Source: Sphingomonas taxi (GTDB lineage: Bacteria; Pseudomonadota; Alphaproteobacteria; Sphingomonadales; Sphingomonadaceae). Taken from it: DNA of 39,492 nt. The notes under the pieces were generated by a model that saw nothing but the letters and a program-made list of their open reading frames with translations, did not search any database and had not been told where the DNA came from. The stretch covers positions 1 to 39,492 of the forward strand of contig NZ_CP009573.1 in NCBI RefSeq assembly GCF_000764535.1, written 5' to 3'. A program made the translations under genes and the position numbers. Shown one piece after another: positions 30,043 to 38,930 of this stretch. Numbering within the stretch: position 1 is the stretch's first letter; each line of letters starts with the position of its first letter.

Positions 30043-33000
30043 ATGATCGGCCGTCTTGTAACTTTCGCGGTCGAGCGCCGCTGGCTCGTCCTGCTTTTCA
30101 CCGGGATCGCGGCCCTGGTGGGTGCTCTGGCGCTGCAACGCCTTCCGATCGATGCCGTCCCTGACATCACGAACAATCAGGTTCAGGTCAACGTGATGGC
30201 CCCCTCTCTGTCGCCCGATCAGATCGAGCGGCAAGTATCATTTACGATCGAAACCTCGCTCGCTGGCATACCGGGTCTGGAATATACGCGCTCGCTCAAC
30301 CGGAACGGCTTTGCGCAAATTACCGCCGTATTTTCCGATGCCACTGATATCTATTTTGCCCGCCAACAGGTGGCCGAACGGCTGCGTTCAGCGGAGGAAC
30401 GCCTACCCCAAGGCATCATGCCGGAAATGGGGCCTATCGCTACCGGCCTTGGCGATATTTTCATGTGGACGGTCGAGCTTCGCGAGTTGGACAAGGTCCG
30501 GCATCGCGACGGGGAACCGGGGCTGCAACGTGATGGCAGCTATATCACGCCGGAAGGCGAGCACTTGGTCAGCGAAGATGACAAGGCCACTTACCTGCAT
30601 ACGGTTCAGGAATGGATCGTTGCTCCCCAACTTCGGGGTACGGCCGGCGTCGCCGGCATCGACTCCCTTGGGGGGTTCGATCGCCAGTATCTCGTCATGC
30701 CCGACCTTCAACGCCTAGCCGCGCTGCGCCTCACGATACAGGACCTCGCGACCGCATTGGAGCGCAGCAATAGCAGCATCGGCGCGGGCATCGTGGACAG
30801 TAACGGCGCGGGCCTTTTCGTCCGCTCCGACGCGCGCGTGCGAACCGCGAACGAACTGGCGCGGACGGTCGTGGCGACCCGCGAAAACGTCCCCATCACG
30901 CTCGATCAGGTCGCGACCGTCAAAGCAGGCCACGGCATTCGCACCGGCTCCGCTTCCGAAAACGGTCACGAGGTCGTGGTCGGCACAGCTGTCATGCGCA
31001 TCGGCGAGAATAGCCGCACCGTCGCCACGGCTGTGTCCGATCGCCTGAAAACAATCAGCCGCTCGCTTCCGGCCGATATCATCGTGAAGCCGGTGCTGGA
31101 TCGCACCAACCTCGTGAACTCCACGATCGCGACTGTCGGCCGCAACCTTGCGGAGGGCGCGGTGCTGGTCATCGTCGTGCTGTTCCTGCTGCTCGGCAAT
31201 ATCCGGGCGGCATTGATCGCGGCCCTGGTTATTCCTGTCACGGTGCTGCTGACCAGCGCCGGCATGCTACGTGCCGGGGTGTCGGCCAATCTAATGAGCC
31301 TCGGCGCGCTCGATTTCGGCCTGATTGTCGATGGCGCAGTCATCATTGTAGAAAATGCCCTGCGCCGCTTAGCGGAACGCCAACACGAGCTGGGCGAACG
31401 CCTTTCGCTAGAGGAGCGGCTTGCGATCGTCGCCGCGTCCGCGCGCGAAATGATCCGCCCATCGGTGTACGGGCAGGCGATCATCATCCTTGTCTATGCC
31501 CCGCTGCTCACCTTCTCGGGCGTCGAAGGCAAGATGTTCGAGCCGATGGCGCTTACCGTCATCATCGCGCTCGTGTTCGCCTTCATCCTGTCCCTGACAT
31601 TCGTCCCTGCCGCCATCGCGGCATGGATTGGCGGACGCGTGGATGAGAAGGAAAGCCGGGTCATCGCAGTGCTGAAACAGCGCTACGAACCCGGCCTGGA
31701 TGCCGCCATGCGACGCCCGAGCATAACGATCGGCGCTGCGGTTGTGGCTGTGGTAGCAGCTGTCCTGGCCTTCTCGACGCTGGGCCAAGAGTTTTTGCCT
31801 CAGCTTGATGAAGGCAACATCCTTGTTCAGGCGTGGCGGCCTGCGGGCACCTCTGTCAATCAGAGCCAGAAGATGCAGTTTGCAGTCGAGAAGATGATCG
31901 CTCGCGAGCCGGAAATTCGCTTCGCGTTCTCGCGTACCGGCACGTCCGAAATCGCCTCCGATCCGATGCCGCCCAATGCGACGGACACGTTCGTGATCCT
32001 CAAGCCACGCGACGAATGGCCTGATCCCAGCCTGCCTAAGACTGAGCTGGTCGAGCGCCTTGAAAAGAAGCTCAAGACCATTCCCGGCAATGGCTACGAG
32101 ATCACGCAGCCTATCCAGATGCGCTTCAACGAGCTGATCGCGGGCGTCCGTGGAGACTTGGCGGTCAAGGTGTTTGGGGATGACTTCGGGCAGATGAACG
32201 CGACCGCCAATCAAATTGCGGCAGTCCTCCGCAAGATCCGTGGTGCGGCTGATGTGCAAGTTGAGCAAACCGAGGGCCTGCCGCTGCTCGATATTCGGCC
32301 GAACCGCGATGCGATGGCGCGTGTTGGTGTCACTGCCGGCGACGTGCAAGATACCGTTGCCGCGACGATTGGCGGTCGTGAGGCGGGCATGATCTTCGAG
32401 GGCGATCGGCGCTTCCCGGTCGTGATCCGCCTGGCGGAAACCGCACGGGCTGACCTACAGGCGATCGGGCAGATACCTATTCCTACGCCCAACGGCTCCT
32501 ACGTCCCTCTGGGGAGCGTCGCGGACGTTGCTGTCGGGGATGGTCCAAACCAAATCAGCCGCGAGAACGGCAAGCGCCGCGTCGTGGTGCAGGCCAATGT
32601 CCGCGGTCGCGACGTTGCTGGCGTGGTGGCTGACGCGCAGGCCGCGATCGACGCGCAAGTCACGCTCCCTCCCGGCACCTACCTCCAGTGGGGTGGTCAG
32701 TTTCAGAATCTGGCTGCGGCGCGCGAGCGGCTGACGATCGTCGTCCCGATCTGCTTCGCGGTCATCATGTTGCTGCTCTATGGTGCTCTCGGCAGCGTCC
32801 GCGACGCGGCCCTGGTGTTTACCGGCGTTCCTCTGGCGCTGGTGGGCGGCATTCTCGCGCTCGTGTTACGCGGCATGCCGTTCTCAATCTCGGCCGCTGT
32901 CGGGTTCATTGCGCTGTCGGGTGTGGCTGTGCTGAACGGGCTGGTGATGGTTAGCTCGATTCAGGAGTTGATGCGGCAGGGTATGGCGCGGGCGCAGGCG

Positions 33001-33237
33001 GCGAGGGAGGGTGCTCTGACCCGTTTCCGCCCCGTCGCCATGACAGCGCTCGTTGCATCCTTGGGGTTCGTCCCAATGGCGCTCGGGCACGGCGCGGGGG
33101 CGGAAGTGCAAAAGCCGCTTGCTACGGTCGTGATAGGCGGCTTGATCTCCGCAACGTTGCTGACTCTATTCGTGCTGCCAACACTCTATGCGCGCTTTGG
33201 ACAGGCACGGGCTGATCCGGTCCCACAAACCACCTGA
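30043..33237 (+). CDS. czcA: CzcA-type heavy-metal RND pump
   Basis: A proton-driven inner-membrane pump of 1064 residues with twelve helices and two large periplasmic loops. The helix-4 motif DFGLIVDGAVIIVEN (from about residue 424) is the HME1 form of Zn/Co/Cd/Ni pumps, unlike the AxGxxVD form of copper/silver CusA. The N-terminus RRWLVLLFTGIAALVG and LPIDAVPDITNNQVQVN are classic. It takes metal from the periplasm or via the CDF exporter and pushes it out through CzcC. No clear ribosome site is seen in the 4-base gap, so coupling to czcB is likely. Its end is convergent with sorB. Confidence 0.96.
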   Translation: MIGRLVTFAVERRWLVLLFTGIAALVGALALQRLPIDAVPDITNNQVQVNVMAPSLSPDQIERQVSFTIETSLAGIPGLEYTRSLNRNGFAQITAVFSDATDIYFARQQVAERLRSAEERLPQGIMPEMGPIATGLGDIFMWTVELRELDKVRHRDGEPGLQRDGSYITPEGEHLVSEDDKATYLHTVQEWIVAPQLRGTAGVAGIDSLGGFDRQYLVMPDLQRLAALRLTIQDLATALERSNSSIGAGIVDSNGAGLFVRSDARVRTANELARTVVATRENVPITLDQVATVKAGHGIRTGSASENGHEVVVGTAVMRIGENSRTVATAVSDRLKTISRSLPADIIVKPVLDRTNLVNSTIATVGRNLAEGAVLVIVVLFLLLGNIRAALIAALVIPVTVLLTSAGMLRAGVSANLMSLGALDFGLIVDGAVIIVENALRRLAERQHELGERLSLEERLAIVAASAREMIRPSVYGQAIIILVYAPLLTFSGVEGKMFEPMALTVIIALVFAFILSLTFVPAAIAAWIGGRVDEKESRVIAVLKQRYEPGLDAAMRRPSITIGAAVVAVVAAVLAFSTLGQEFLPQLDEGNILVQAWRPAGTSVNQSQKMQFAVEKMIAREPEIRFAFSRTGTSEIASDPMPPNATDTFVILKPRDEWPDPSLPKTELVERLEKKLKTIPGNGYEITQPIQMRFNELIAGVRGDLAVKVFGDDFGQMNATANQIAAVLRKIRGAADVQVEQTEGLPLLDIRPNRDAMARVGVTAGDVQDTVAATIGGREAGMIFEGDRRFPVVIRLAETARADLQAIGQIPIPTPNGSYVPLGSVADVAVGDGPNQISRENGKRRVVVQANVRGRDVAGVVADAQAAIDAQVTLPPGTYLQWGGQFQNLAAARERLTIVVPICFAVIMLLLYGALGSVRDAALVFTGVPLALVGGILALVLRGMPFSISAAVGFIALSGVAVLNGLVMVSSIQELMRQGMARAQAAREGALTRFRPVAMTALVASLGFVPMALGHGAGAEVQKPLATVVIGGLISATLLTLFVLPTLYARFGQARADPVPQTT

Positions 33238-33316
33238 CGGACGTATTGCTTTTACGGATCGTCTCCCAACGGCTTTTCTAAGACGATGGTATTTCGGGAT
33301 TATGGAAGTAGATCGG

Positions 33317-33799
33317 TTAGCCTGTTCCACCTGAGACACCGGGAGCCGCCTTGGGGTCGGGATCCTGCGCCTTGCCTGTCGCGGGTGCCGCCTTCTGGCT
33401 CGGCATAGCGATGAGATAGGCGACGATCGCGTCGACGTCCTTCTCGGCCACCGGGGCCTTGTACACCTTGCGCATCTTGGTGACGGTCGCCTTCCACTGA
33501 TCCGCCGATAGCGATGGCTGGGTCAGCGCCATGCTGGCCGAGTGGCACGAAGTGCAGTTGGCGTTGATGACGTTGGCGTGCGGACCATCGGGATAGGTCG
33601 CTTCGTCGACCGGCAGGTCGACGCTGGTCGAGGCGAGCGAAAAGCCGCGGGCTGAGACGCTGGTGGGCGGTGCCGGCTCGGATGTCTCGGAGATCGGGGC
33701 AGGCGCCTTGCGGCTGCTCGGCGCCCCGATCGAGACGAGGATAATGCCGGTCAGGCCGATCAGGCCAGCGGCCATGATACCGGGAGACGGGGTCTTCAT
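33317..33799 (-). CDS. sorB: Cytochrome c subunit, SorB-like
   Basis: A monohaem c-type cytochrome of 160 residues. One N-terminal hydrophobic segment (about 8-25) exports or anchors it, then a Pro/Ser/Thr linker, and the haem motif CTSCH at 82-86. Met109 or Met144 could be the axial ligand. It lies 12 bases downstream of the sulfite dehydrogenase gene, so it probably accepts its electrons as in SorAB enzymes. The C-terminal ~25 residues are Pro/Ala/Lys-rich. Confidence 0.85.
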   Translation of the reverse strand: MKTPSPGIMAAGLIGLTGIILVSIGAPSSRKAPAPISETSEPAPPTSVSARGFSLASTSVDLPVDEATYPDGPHANVINANCTSCHSASMALTQPSLSADQWKATVTKMRKVYKAPVAEKDVDAIVAYLIAMPSQKAAPATGKAQDPDPKAAPGVSGGTG

Positions 33800-33811
33800 G
33801 CTACTCGCTCC

Positions 33812-35047
33812 TCAGGCCGCGATGATGGTGGTGGTCTCGATATTGCCGCGCATGAACCCGCCTGGGTTCCAGATCGGCTTCATCGGCTGAGCGACACCGT
33901 TGGCGTTCCAGCAGCGCACCATGATGGGGTTGGGACCGCGCCTAAGCGGCACGCGACCATCCCAGCGCCGGAAGCTATACTTGCCCTCGTCCGCTCCGAG
34001 CGTCGTCCTGTACCAGGTGCGGCCACCATCGGATGAGACATCGACCTTGGCGACGCCGCAGTCGCCGCCCATCGCGATCCCGCCAACCGGGATGGACGCT
34101 TCATAGGCGATCGCCTGGCCATCCGGCAGGCTGGTCATCCAGCTGCGCGGGATCATGCGATTGATCGGCACGGTCGGGAAGTCCTTGGCACCGGGCGCGA
34201 CATTCGCGCCGGGTGTCGCCGGTATCTTGTAGGCCTTGGCCATCCAATACTGGTCGTCAGGGCCGGGCAGCACCTCGATCGCGTTCAGCATCTTGACCCA
34301 GTAGGTCGAATACCAGCCCGGGACGATCAGCCGGCAGGGAAAGCCGTTGAGGAGCGGCAGCTGCTCGCCGTTCATGCCGAAGGCGATCATCACTTCGCCG
34401 TCGCGGGCATGGTCGATGTCGAGCGCCTTCTCGAAGTCAGGGGCGCCCGCCACAACCGGCTGATCGAGCGCGCCGAAGCGCACCTGTACCGCGCCTGCCT
34501 TGACCCCCGCGAGGTTCAGCACGTCGCGCAGGCGCACGCCGAGCCATTTGGCATTGCCCATCGCGCCGTTGCCCCATTGCGCGCCGGCGACCCGGGGCTG
34601 GAACAGCCCACGGCTGTTGCCCGAACACTGGTTGATCGCCGCCATCTCGACCCGCGGCAGGCGCAGCAGTTGGGCAAGGCTGATCGACAGCGGTCGGTTG
34701 ACGTGGCCGAAGACGTTGAGGCGGAAGCTCTCGACGTCGATCGAGGTTGGAATGTCGGCCCAGTGCCAGCGAACGAAGAACTGGTCGTTGGGCGTGAACA
34801 CCGACTTGTCGAACACGTCCATCGGCGTCTCCAACAGCGGAGGATGGATGCGTTGAAGGATCATGCTGCCCTTGCCAGGAAAGGCGCTGGTCATCGGCCG
34901 CTCGGCATTGCCGCCAGGCAGCTTCAGGTCGACGAGCTGCTGCGCCAGCGCAGGTGCTGCGGCAAGGCCGGCGGTGCCGAGCGCCGTACGCCTGAGAAAG
35001 CGGCGACGGCTGGTTTTACTCGCCAGCGCGGCGTCAAAATTGTCCAT
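33812..35047 (-). CDS. sorA: Tat-exported sulfite dehydrogenase, molybdopterin subunit
   Basis: A sulfite-oxidase-family protein of 411 residues. A twin-arginine signal SRRRFLRRTALG (13-24) sends it folded to the periplasm. The Mo-ligand cysteine is Cys141 in INQCSGNSRG, followed by WLGVRLRDVLNLAGV; the C-terminal dimer domain has the typical SSDGGRTWYRTTLG. It oxidises sulfite to sulfate, passing electrons to the cytochrome encoded next. AGGAGAG eight bases before the ATG at 35047 supports the start; the open frame that runs on to 35884 is a shadow of the transporter gene. Confidence 0.9.
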   Translation of the reverse strand: MDNFDAALASKTSRRRFLRRTALGTAGLAAAPALAQQLVDLKLPGGNAERPMTSAFPGKGSMILQRIHPPLLETPMDVFDKSVFTPNDQFFVRWHWADIPTSIDVESFRLNVFGHVNRPLSISLAQLLRLPRVEMAAINQCSGNSRGLFQPRVAGAQWGNGAMGNAKWLGVRLRDVLNLAGVKAGAVQVRFGALDQPVVAGAPDFEKALDIDHARDGEVMIAFGMNGEQLPLLNGFPCRLIVPGWYSTYWVKMLNAIEVLPGPDDQYWMAKAYKIPATPGANVAPGAKDFPTVPINRMIPRSWMTSLPDGQAIAYEASIPVGGIAMGGDCGVAKVDVSSDGGRTWYRTTLGADEGKYSFRRWDGRVPLRRGPNPIMVRCWNANGVAQPMKPIWNPGGFMRGNIETTTIIAA

Positions 35048-35103
35048 GACAAGGCTCTCCTGTGGCCAGCCACGCTGGCGGATCGAAGCGGCGTTCTGCA
35101 AGT

Positions 35104-35125
35104 GATCGGACCGACTGATCCGATC
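35104..35125 (-). promoter_or_regulatory. Intercistronic hairpin between transporter and sorA
   Basis: GATCGGA (35104-35110) pairs perfectly with TCCGATC (35119-35125) around eight bases. A second stem GCCAGC/GCTGGC lies at 35065-35079. The 89-base gap is the largest in this operon, and these stems could adjust the level of sorAB relative to the transporter. Confidence 0.4.
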
Positions 35126-35136
35126 ATCAGGGTGGA

Positions 35137-36288
35137 TCAGTTCGGGGTAGCGATGCAGGGCGAGACGAACAGGTTGCCGCGCCATGCTCCGGCGAGCGTC
35201 TTGGCACCGACCAGCAGCCACATCGCCGCGAGCGCGATCGTCAGCACCGTGCCGACGATACCGAAGAAGCCGAGGTTCAGCGTCGTACCGAGGCGGAAGG
35301 TGGCGACGGTGTAGACGCCGAGCGGGAAGGTATAGCCCCACCAGCCAAGGTTGAATGGGACGCCGGCGCGCCAGTAGCGGATGGTGATGAGCGTCGCGAG
35401 CGCCAGCCACCACAGGCCGAAACCCCACAGGCAGAGCCCGACGACGACGCCGATCCCTTGCGCGACGGTACCGACATCGACCAGCCCGTGCGCCGCGAGG
35501 ATCGCCGGCGCATCCGCCCCAAGCACCAGCATACCCAGCGCCCCGGTGCCGATCGGCCCCAGCGCGAGCCAGGATGATGCCGCCATGCTCTCGTGCGGGA
35601 GCTTGTGGAGCGCCATGCGCAGGATCAGGATAGCGAGGATGCCAAACGCGACCGGCACCGAATAGGCCCACAGCACATACGAGGTCGCGAGCGTCACGAT
35701 CTGCGCGTGGGGATCGACCAGATGCGGCGCGAGCAGCCCGCCGCTGGCACCCGCCACTTCCGCTGCGACGACCGGCAGCAGCCATACCGCGGTCATGCCG
35801 TCCAGGCTGTGCTCGTGGCGGGTAAACATCAGGTAGGGGATCAACACGCCGCAGGCGAGCGACATGGCGACGTCGATCCACCACAGGACGTGTGCGACCG
35901 GCACGATGCCGTTACCGAACCGCACGATCCCGAAGGCGAGGCATCCGTTGATGATCGTCGCCAAGCCCATCGGAATGGTCCCGATGAACATCGACACGGT
36001 GTTGTGGCCGAAGATGCGCCGTGCCTCATGCCCGAACATCGCCCAGCGCGCGCCATAGAGACCGGCGAACAGGATGAAGAGCGCGATGTTGAAGAACCAC
36101 AACACCTCGCCAATCGGTTTGAGCGCGGGGCCGATGCCGGGCACCTGCGGCAGCGCGAGAGCGAGGATGCCGGTGCCCATGGTCGCGGCGAACCAGTTGG
36201 GCGTGAACTGGCGGATCATCTCGCGCGGATGGTCGAGCCGGCTGAGCGGCTTGAGGCCGGTCAGGACCGGAGGTGTTTTGGCAGTCAT
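35137..36288 (-). CDS. TDT-family transporter, probable sulfite exporter
   Basis: A membrane protein of 383 residues with ten hydrophobic segments and the TDT (TehA/SLAC1/SSU1) pattern: FTPNWFAATMGTGILALAL at the start, FGHNTVSMFIGTIPMGLATI, and NLGWWGYTFPLGVYTVATF. Yeast SSU1 of this family exports sulfite. Its place between a LysR regulator and sorAB makes sulfite the most likely substrate here; dicarboxylates, chloride or tellurite-related functions are alternatives. The ATG at 36288 overlaps the lysR stop (ATGA). Confidence 0.88.
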   Translation of the reverse strand: MTAKTPPVLTGLKPLSRLDHPREMIRQFTPNWFAATMGTGILALALPQVPGIGPALKPIGEVLWFFNIALFILFAGLYGARWAMFGHEARRIFGHNTVSMFIGTIPMGLATIINGCLAFGIVRFGNGIVPVAHVLWWIDVAMSLACGVLIPYLMFTRHEHSLDGMTAVWLLPVVAAEVAGASGGLLAPHLVDPHAQIVTLATSYVLWAYSVPVAFGILAILILRMALHKLPHESMAASSWLALGPIGTGALGMLVLGADAPAILAAHGLVDVGTVAQGIGVVVGLCLWGFGLWWLALATLITIRYWRAGVPFNLGWWGYTFPLGVYTVATFRLGTTLNLGFFGIVGTVLTIALAAMWLLVGAKTLAGAWRGNLFVSPCIATPN

Positions 36289-37157
36289 GCGACCTGCTCC
36301 TTGATAAGGTCCGTCAGCGCGTCCGCCGCGCGGGTGCGATAGCGTTCCTTGTGGCGCAGCGCGTGGAAGGCGCGATCGGGCAGCCCCAGCGGCAGCTCGA
36401 CCAGATCGCCCGCCTTCAACGCACGAGCGACGACCAATCGCGACAATACGGCGACGCCGGCACCGGCCTCGACCGCGGTACGCACCGCCTCGTTGGACGG
36501 CAGCGTCATCGCTACCGTCAGCTGGGCCGGATCAAACCCGCGCGTTCGCAGCACGTCCTCGAAGGTCGAGCGCGTGCCCGAACCCTGCTCGCGGACGATC
36601 CAGCGTTCAGCGCGAAGCCAGTCCTCGTCGACGCGCCCGGCGTCCTCACGGCCGACCAGCACCATCGGGTCACGCCCGACATTCCAGAGGGCGAGCGCCG
36701 GTTCGTCCACCTCGCCCTCGACGAAACCGAGCTCCGCCGCGCCGCTCAGGATCTGCGCTGCCGCACCTTCGGTGTTGTCGATCGCCAGTTCGACCGCGAT
36801 CTGCGGGTGGCGTTCGTGGAAGGCGGCGAGCTTTGCCGGCAACCAGTAGCTCGCGATCGTCTGGCTTGCGACGATCCGCAACGAACCACGGGCAAGCCCG
36901 GCATAGTCCGCCAGCATCGTCTCGGCATGCGCTGCCCGCCCCAGCACCGCGCGCGCTTCCTCCAGAAAGCCGCGGCCTGCTTCGGTCAGCTGGATGCCAC
37001 GCCCGACACGGTGAAACAGAGGAACCCCGTAGCGCGCCTCCAGAGCCGCGACCGCGCCGGACGCAGCAGACTGCGTGACGTTCAGCGCCTCCGCTGCCTT
37101 GGTGACGTGTTCGCGCTCGGCGACACCGACAAAGATTCTGAGCTGCTCCAAGGTCAT
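36285..37157 (-). CDS. LysR-family regulator
   Basis: A LysR regulator of 290 residues. The N-terminal winged helix is MTLEQLRIFVGVAEREHVTKAAEALNVTQSAASGAVAALE in pieces, followed by the effector domain (LRIVASQTIASYWLPAKLAAF, IDNTEGAAAQILSGAAELGFVEGEV). It resembles CysB/CbbR-type regulators in general form. The ATG at 37157 begins the conserved domain; the upstream in-frame ATG at 37193 adds an unrelated leader. It starts the operon lysR-transporter-sorAB and faces the plus-strand oxidase gene across a 146-base gap where it should bind. Confidence 0.92.
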   Translation of the reverse strand: MTLEQLRIFVGVAEREHVTKAAEALNVTQSAASGAVAALEARYGVPLFHRVGRGIQLTEAGRGFLEEARAVLGRAAHAETMLADYAGLARGSLRIVASQTIASYWLPAKLAAFHERHPQIAVELAIDNTEGAAAQILSGAAELGFVEGEVDEPALALWNVGRDPMVLVGREDAGRVDEDWLRAERWIVREQGSGTRSTFEDVLRTRGFDPAQLTVAMTLPSNEAVRTAVEAGAGVAVLSRLVVARALKAGDLVELPLGLPDRAFHALRHKERYRTRAADALTDLIKEQVA

Positions 37158-37221
37158 GCAGCTTATATCGCGCACTCTGATCGATACGACCAACCGTTTG
37201 ATCTGTTTATTTCAATCTGGA

Positions 37222-37238
37222 TACCGGAACGATCGGTA
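37222..37238. promoter_or_regulatory. Candidate LysR-site dyad
   Basis: TACCG (37222-37226) and CGGTA (37234-37238) form a short dyad with a seven-base centre, in the gap between the divergent lysR and the 37304 gene. A weak ECF-like pair, GGAAC then CGTC, overlaps it toward 37248. Evidence is limited to symmetry and place. Confidence 0.3.
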
Positions 37239-37303
37239 ATCCTTCGTCTGCGATAGTCTTGAAGACTTGAAGCGATCCGCGCGCTTGCGGCGTTGGTTCG
37301 TCC

Positions 37304-38371
37304 ATGACTGATATGATCGAGCGCAAATCCGAGCCCTACAACGCCGAGCCGACGCCCGGCGCGCTGATCGAGCGGTTCCTGACGCCGCAGGCGCTGTTCT
37401 ACGTGCGCAGCCATGGTGCGGTGCCTGATCTGCCTGCCGATCACCGGATCGAGGTCAGCGGGATGAGCATGGAAAGACGCTCCTTCTCGGTGGAGGAATT
37501 GAAGAGCGCGTTGGCCACGCGGACGGTGACGGCAGTTCTCCAGTGCGCCGGCAACCGGCGCACGGATCTCCAGCCGGTCGCAAAAACGTCCGGCGACCCC
37601 TGGGACGTGGGAGCGATCGGCAATGCGGAATGGACCGGCGTACGACTGTCCGACCTACTGGATGCCGTCGGTGCGCCGGATGCGTCCGACCTGTTTGTGG
37701 CGTTCACCGGCGCGGACGAGGTGGACGTCGAAGGCGAGGAAGCATTGTTCGGGGTCTCGATCGCCATGGACAAGGCGCGGCAACCCGACGTCCTCATTGC
37801 CTGGGCGATGAACGGCGAGCCGCTGACGCCCGAACACGGCGCACCGCTCCGCATGGTGGTGCCGGGCTATGCCGGGGTGCGGAGCGCCAAATGGCTGACA
37901 CGGATCGAGGTGCGCGACACGCCATCCGACGCACCGATCCAGGCGCACGACTACAAGCTCTTTCCTGCCGATGTGACGAGCGACACCGTCGACTGGAGCC
38001 AGGGTCTGACCATCAATGCCATGCCGCTCAACGCCGCGATCTGCGTGCCCGGCTCTGGCGAAAGCCTGCCGGCCGGGGAGGTGCGGATCGAGGGCTATGC
38101 CATCGCCTATGATCGCCGCGTCTCTCGGGTCGAAGTGTCGATAAACGGTGGTCGCGACTGGCAACAGGCGACGTTCACCGATGATCCGGAGGCGCACTGG
38201 GGTTGGCGGCGCTGGACCCTCGACGCCACGCTCGTCAAGGGGCGCCAGCACCTTGTCGTGCGCGCCTTCGACGAGACTGGACAGGGTCAGCCCGAGCGGC
38301 CGGATACGATGTGGAACTTCGCCGGCTATCTGTGCACCGCCTGGCATCATGTGCACGTGCTGGTCGAATGA
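37304..38371 (+). CDS. Cytosolic sulfite-oxidase-like molybdoenzyme
   Basis: A protein of 355 residues without any signal peptide. The Mo-ligand is Cys81 in LQCAGNRRTD, followed by WTGVRLSDLLDAVGAPDA, EVDVEGEEALFGVSI and the dimerisation domain with VSINGGRDWQQATF and WGWRRWTLD. This is the animal/plant-type sulfite oxidase layout (Mo domain plus dimer domain, no haem domain, as in plant SOX), so electrons may go to oxygen or another acceptor. It would handle cytosolic sulfite while SorAB works outside. Divergent from lysR; the stop overlaps mgtC (ATGA). An alternative ATG is at 37313. Confidence 0.9.
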   Translation: MTDMIERKSEPYNAEPTPGALIERFLTPQALFYVRSHGAVPDLPADHRIEVSGMSMERRSFSVEELKSALATRTVTAVLQCAGNRRTDLQPVAKTSGDPWDVGAIGNAEWTGVRLSDLLDAVGAPDASDLFVAFTGADEVDVEGEEALFGVSIAMDKARQPDVLIAWAMNGEPLTPEHGAPLRMVVPGYAGVRSAKWLTRIEVRDTPSDAPIQAHDYKLFPADVTSDTVDWSQGLTINAMPLNAAICVPGSGESLPAGEVRIEGYAIAYDRRVSRVEVSINGGRDWQQATFTDDPEAHWGWRRWTLDATLVKGRQHLVVRAFDETGQGQPERPDTMWNFAGYLCTAWHHVHVLVE

Positions 38372-38880
38372 TCGAAGCATCAGCGGCATCGGACCTCGGC
38401 TTTTGGATCGACGCGATCGGGCGGCTGGTGGTGGCGACCGCGGCTGGGATGGTGCTCGGCTGGGAACGCTCGCGCGAGAACCGGCAGATCATGGGCTTGC
38501 GGACGCTGGGCCTCGTCGGTCTGGCGAGCTGCATCGCCGTGCAGGCGATCGTGCACAGTGGCTTGCCGAATGTGAACGCCGATGCCGCAGGGCGGGCGAT
38601 GCAGGGCATTTTGTCTGGCGTCGGTTTCATCGGTGCCGGTGCGGTGCTGCGGGTCGGCCAAGGTCAGGAAGTGCATGGACTGGCGACCGCCGCGTGCATC
38701 TGGGTGACAGCCACGATCGGCGCGGCAGCAGGGTTGGCGGTGTGGCCGCTCATCATCGGCGGGTTGAGCCTTGCGATGCTCGTACTGTTCGTCGGCGCTC
38801 CGCTCGAACGTCGCATTCGCGAGCGGGCCAGGCTGACTCCGGCAGAGGCCGACCGGAAGGATGCCGAGCGCAAGCCGTGA
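38368..38880 (+). CDS. mgtC: MgtC/SapB-family membrane protein
   Basis: A protein of 170 residues with four to five membrane segments and the MgtC core: GRLVVATAAGMVLGWERSRENR, GLRTLGLVGLASCIAV, and GILSGVGFIGAGAVLR. It lacks the cytosolic C-terminal domain of full MgtC, so it is of the short SapB type. Such proteins modulate ATP synthase or magnesium/acid stress responses. Translation is coupled to the sulfite-oxidase-like gene upstream, an unusual partner; the functional link is unknown. The end is charged (RRIRERARLTPAEADRKD). Confidence 0.88.
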   Translation: MIEASAASDLGFWIDAIGRLVVATAAGMVLGWERSRENRQIMGLRTLGLVGLASCIAVQAIVHSGLPNVNADAAGRAMQGILSGVGFIGAGAVLRVGQGQEVHGLATAACIWVTATIGAAAGLAVWPLIIGGLSLAMLVLFVGAPLERRIRERARLTPAEADRKDAERKP

Positions 38881-38930
38881 TCCCGCTGGTCCGCCCAGTG
38901 CCTGTCGCGCTGAGAACCGGCCACGCGCTA

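Noticed and set aside
31408..32349. Open frame of 313 codons opposite czcA
   Set aside because: Antisense shadow of the RND pump.
35048..35884. Long N-terminal extension of sorA
   Set aside because: The Tat signal and ribosome site fix the start at 35047; the upstream part is an out-of-phase reading of the transporter gene.
36273..37256. Open frame of 327 codons opposite lysR
   Set aside because: Shadow of lysR with no motifs.
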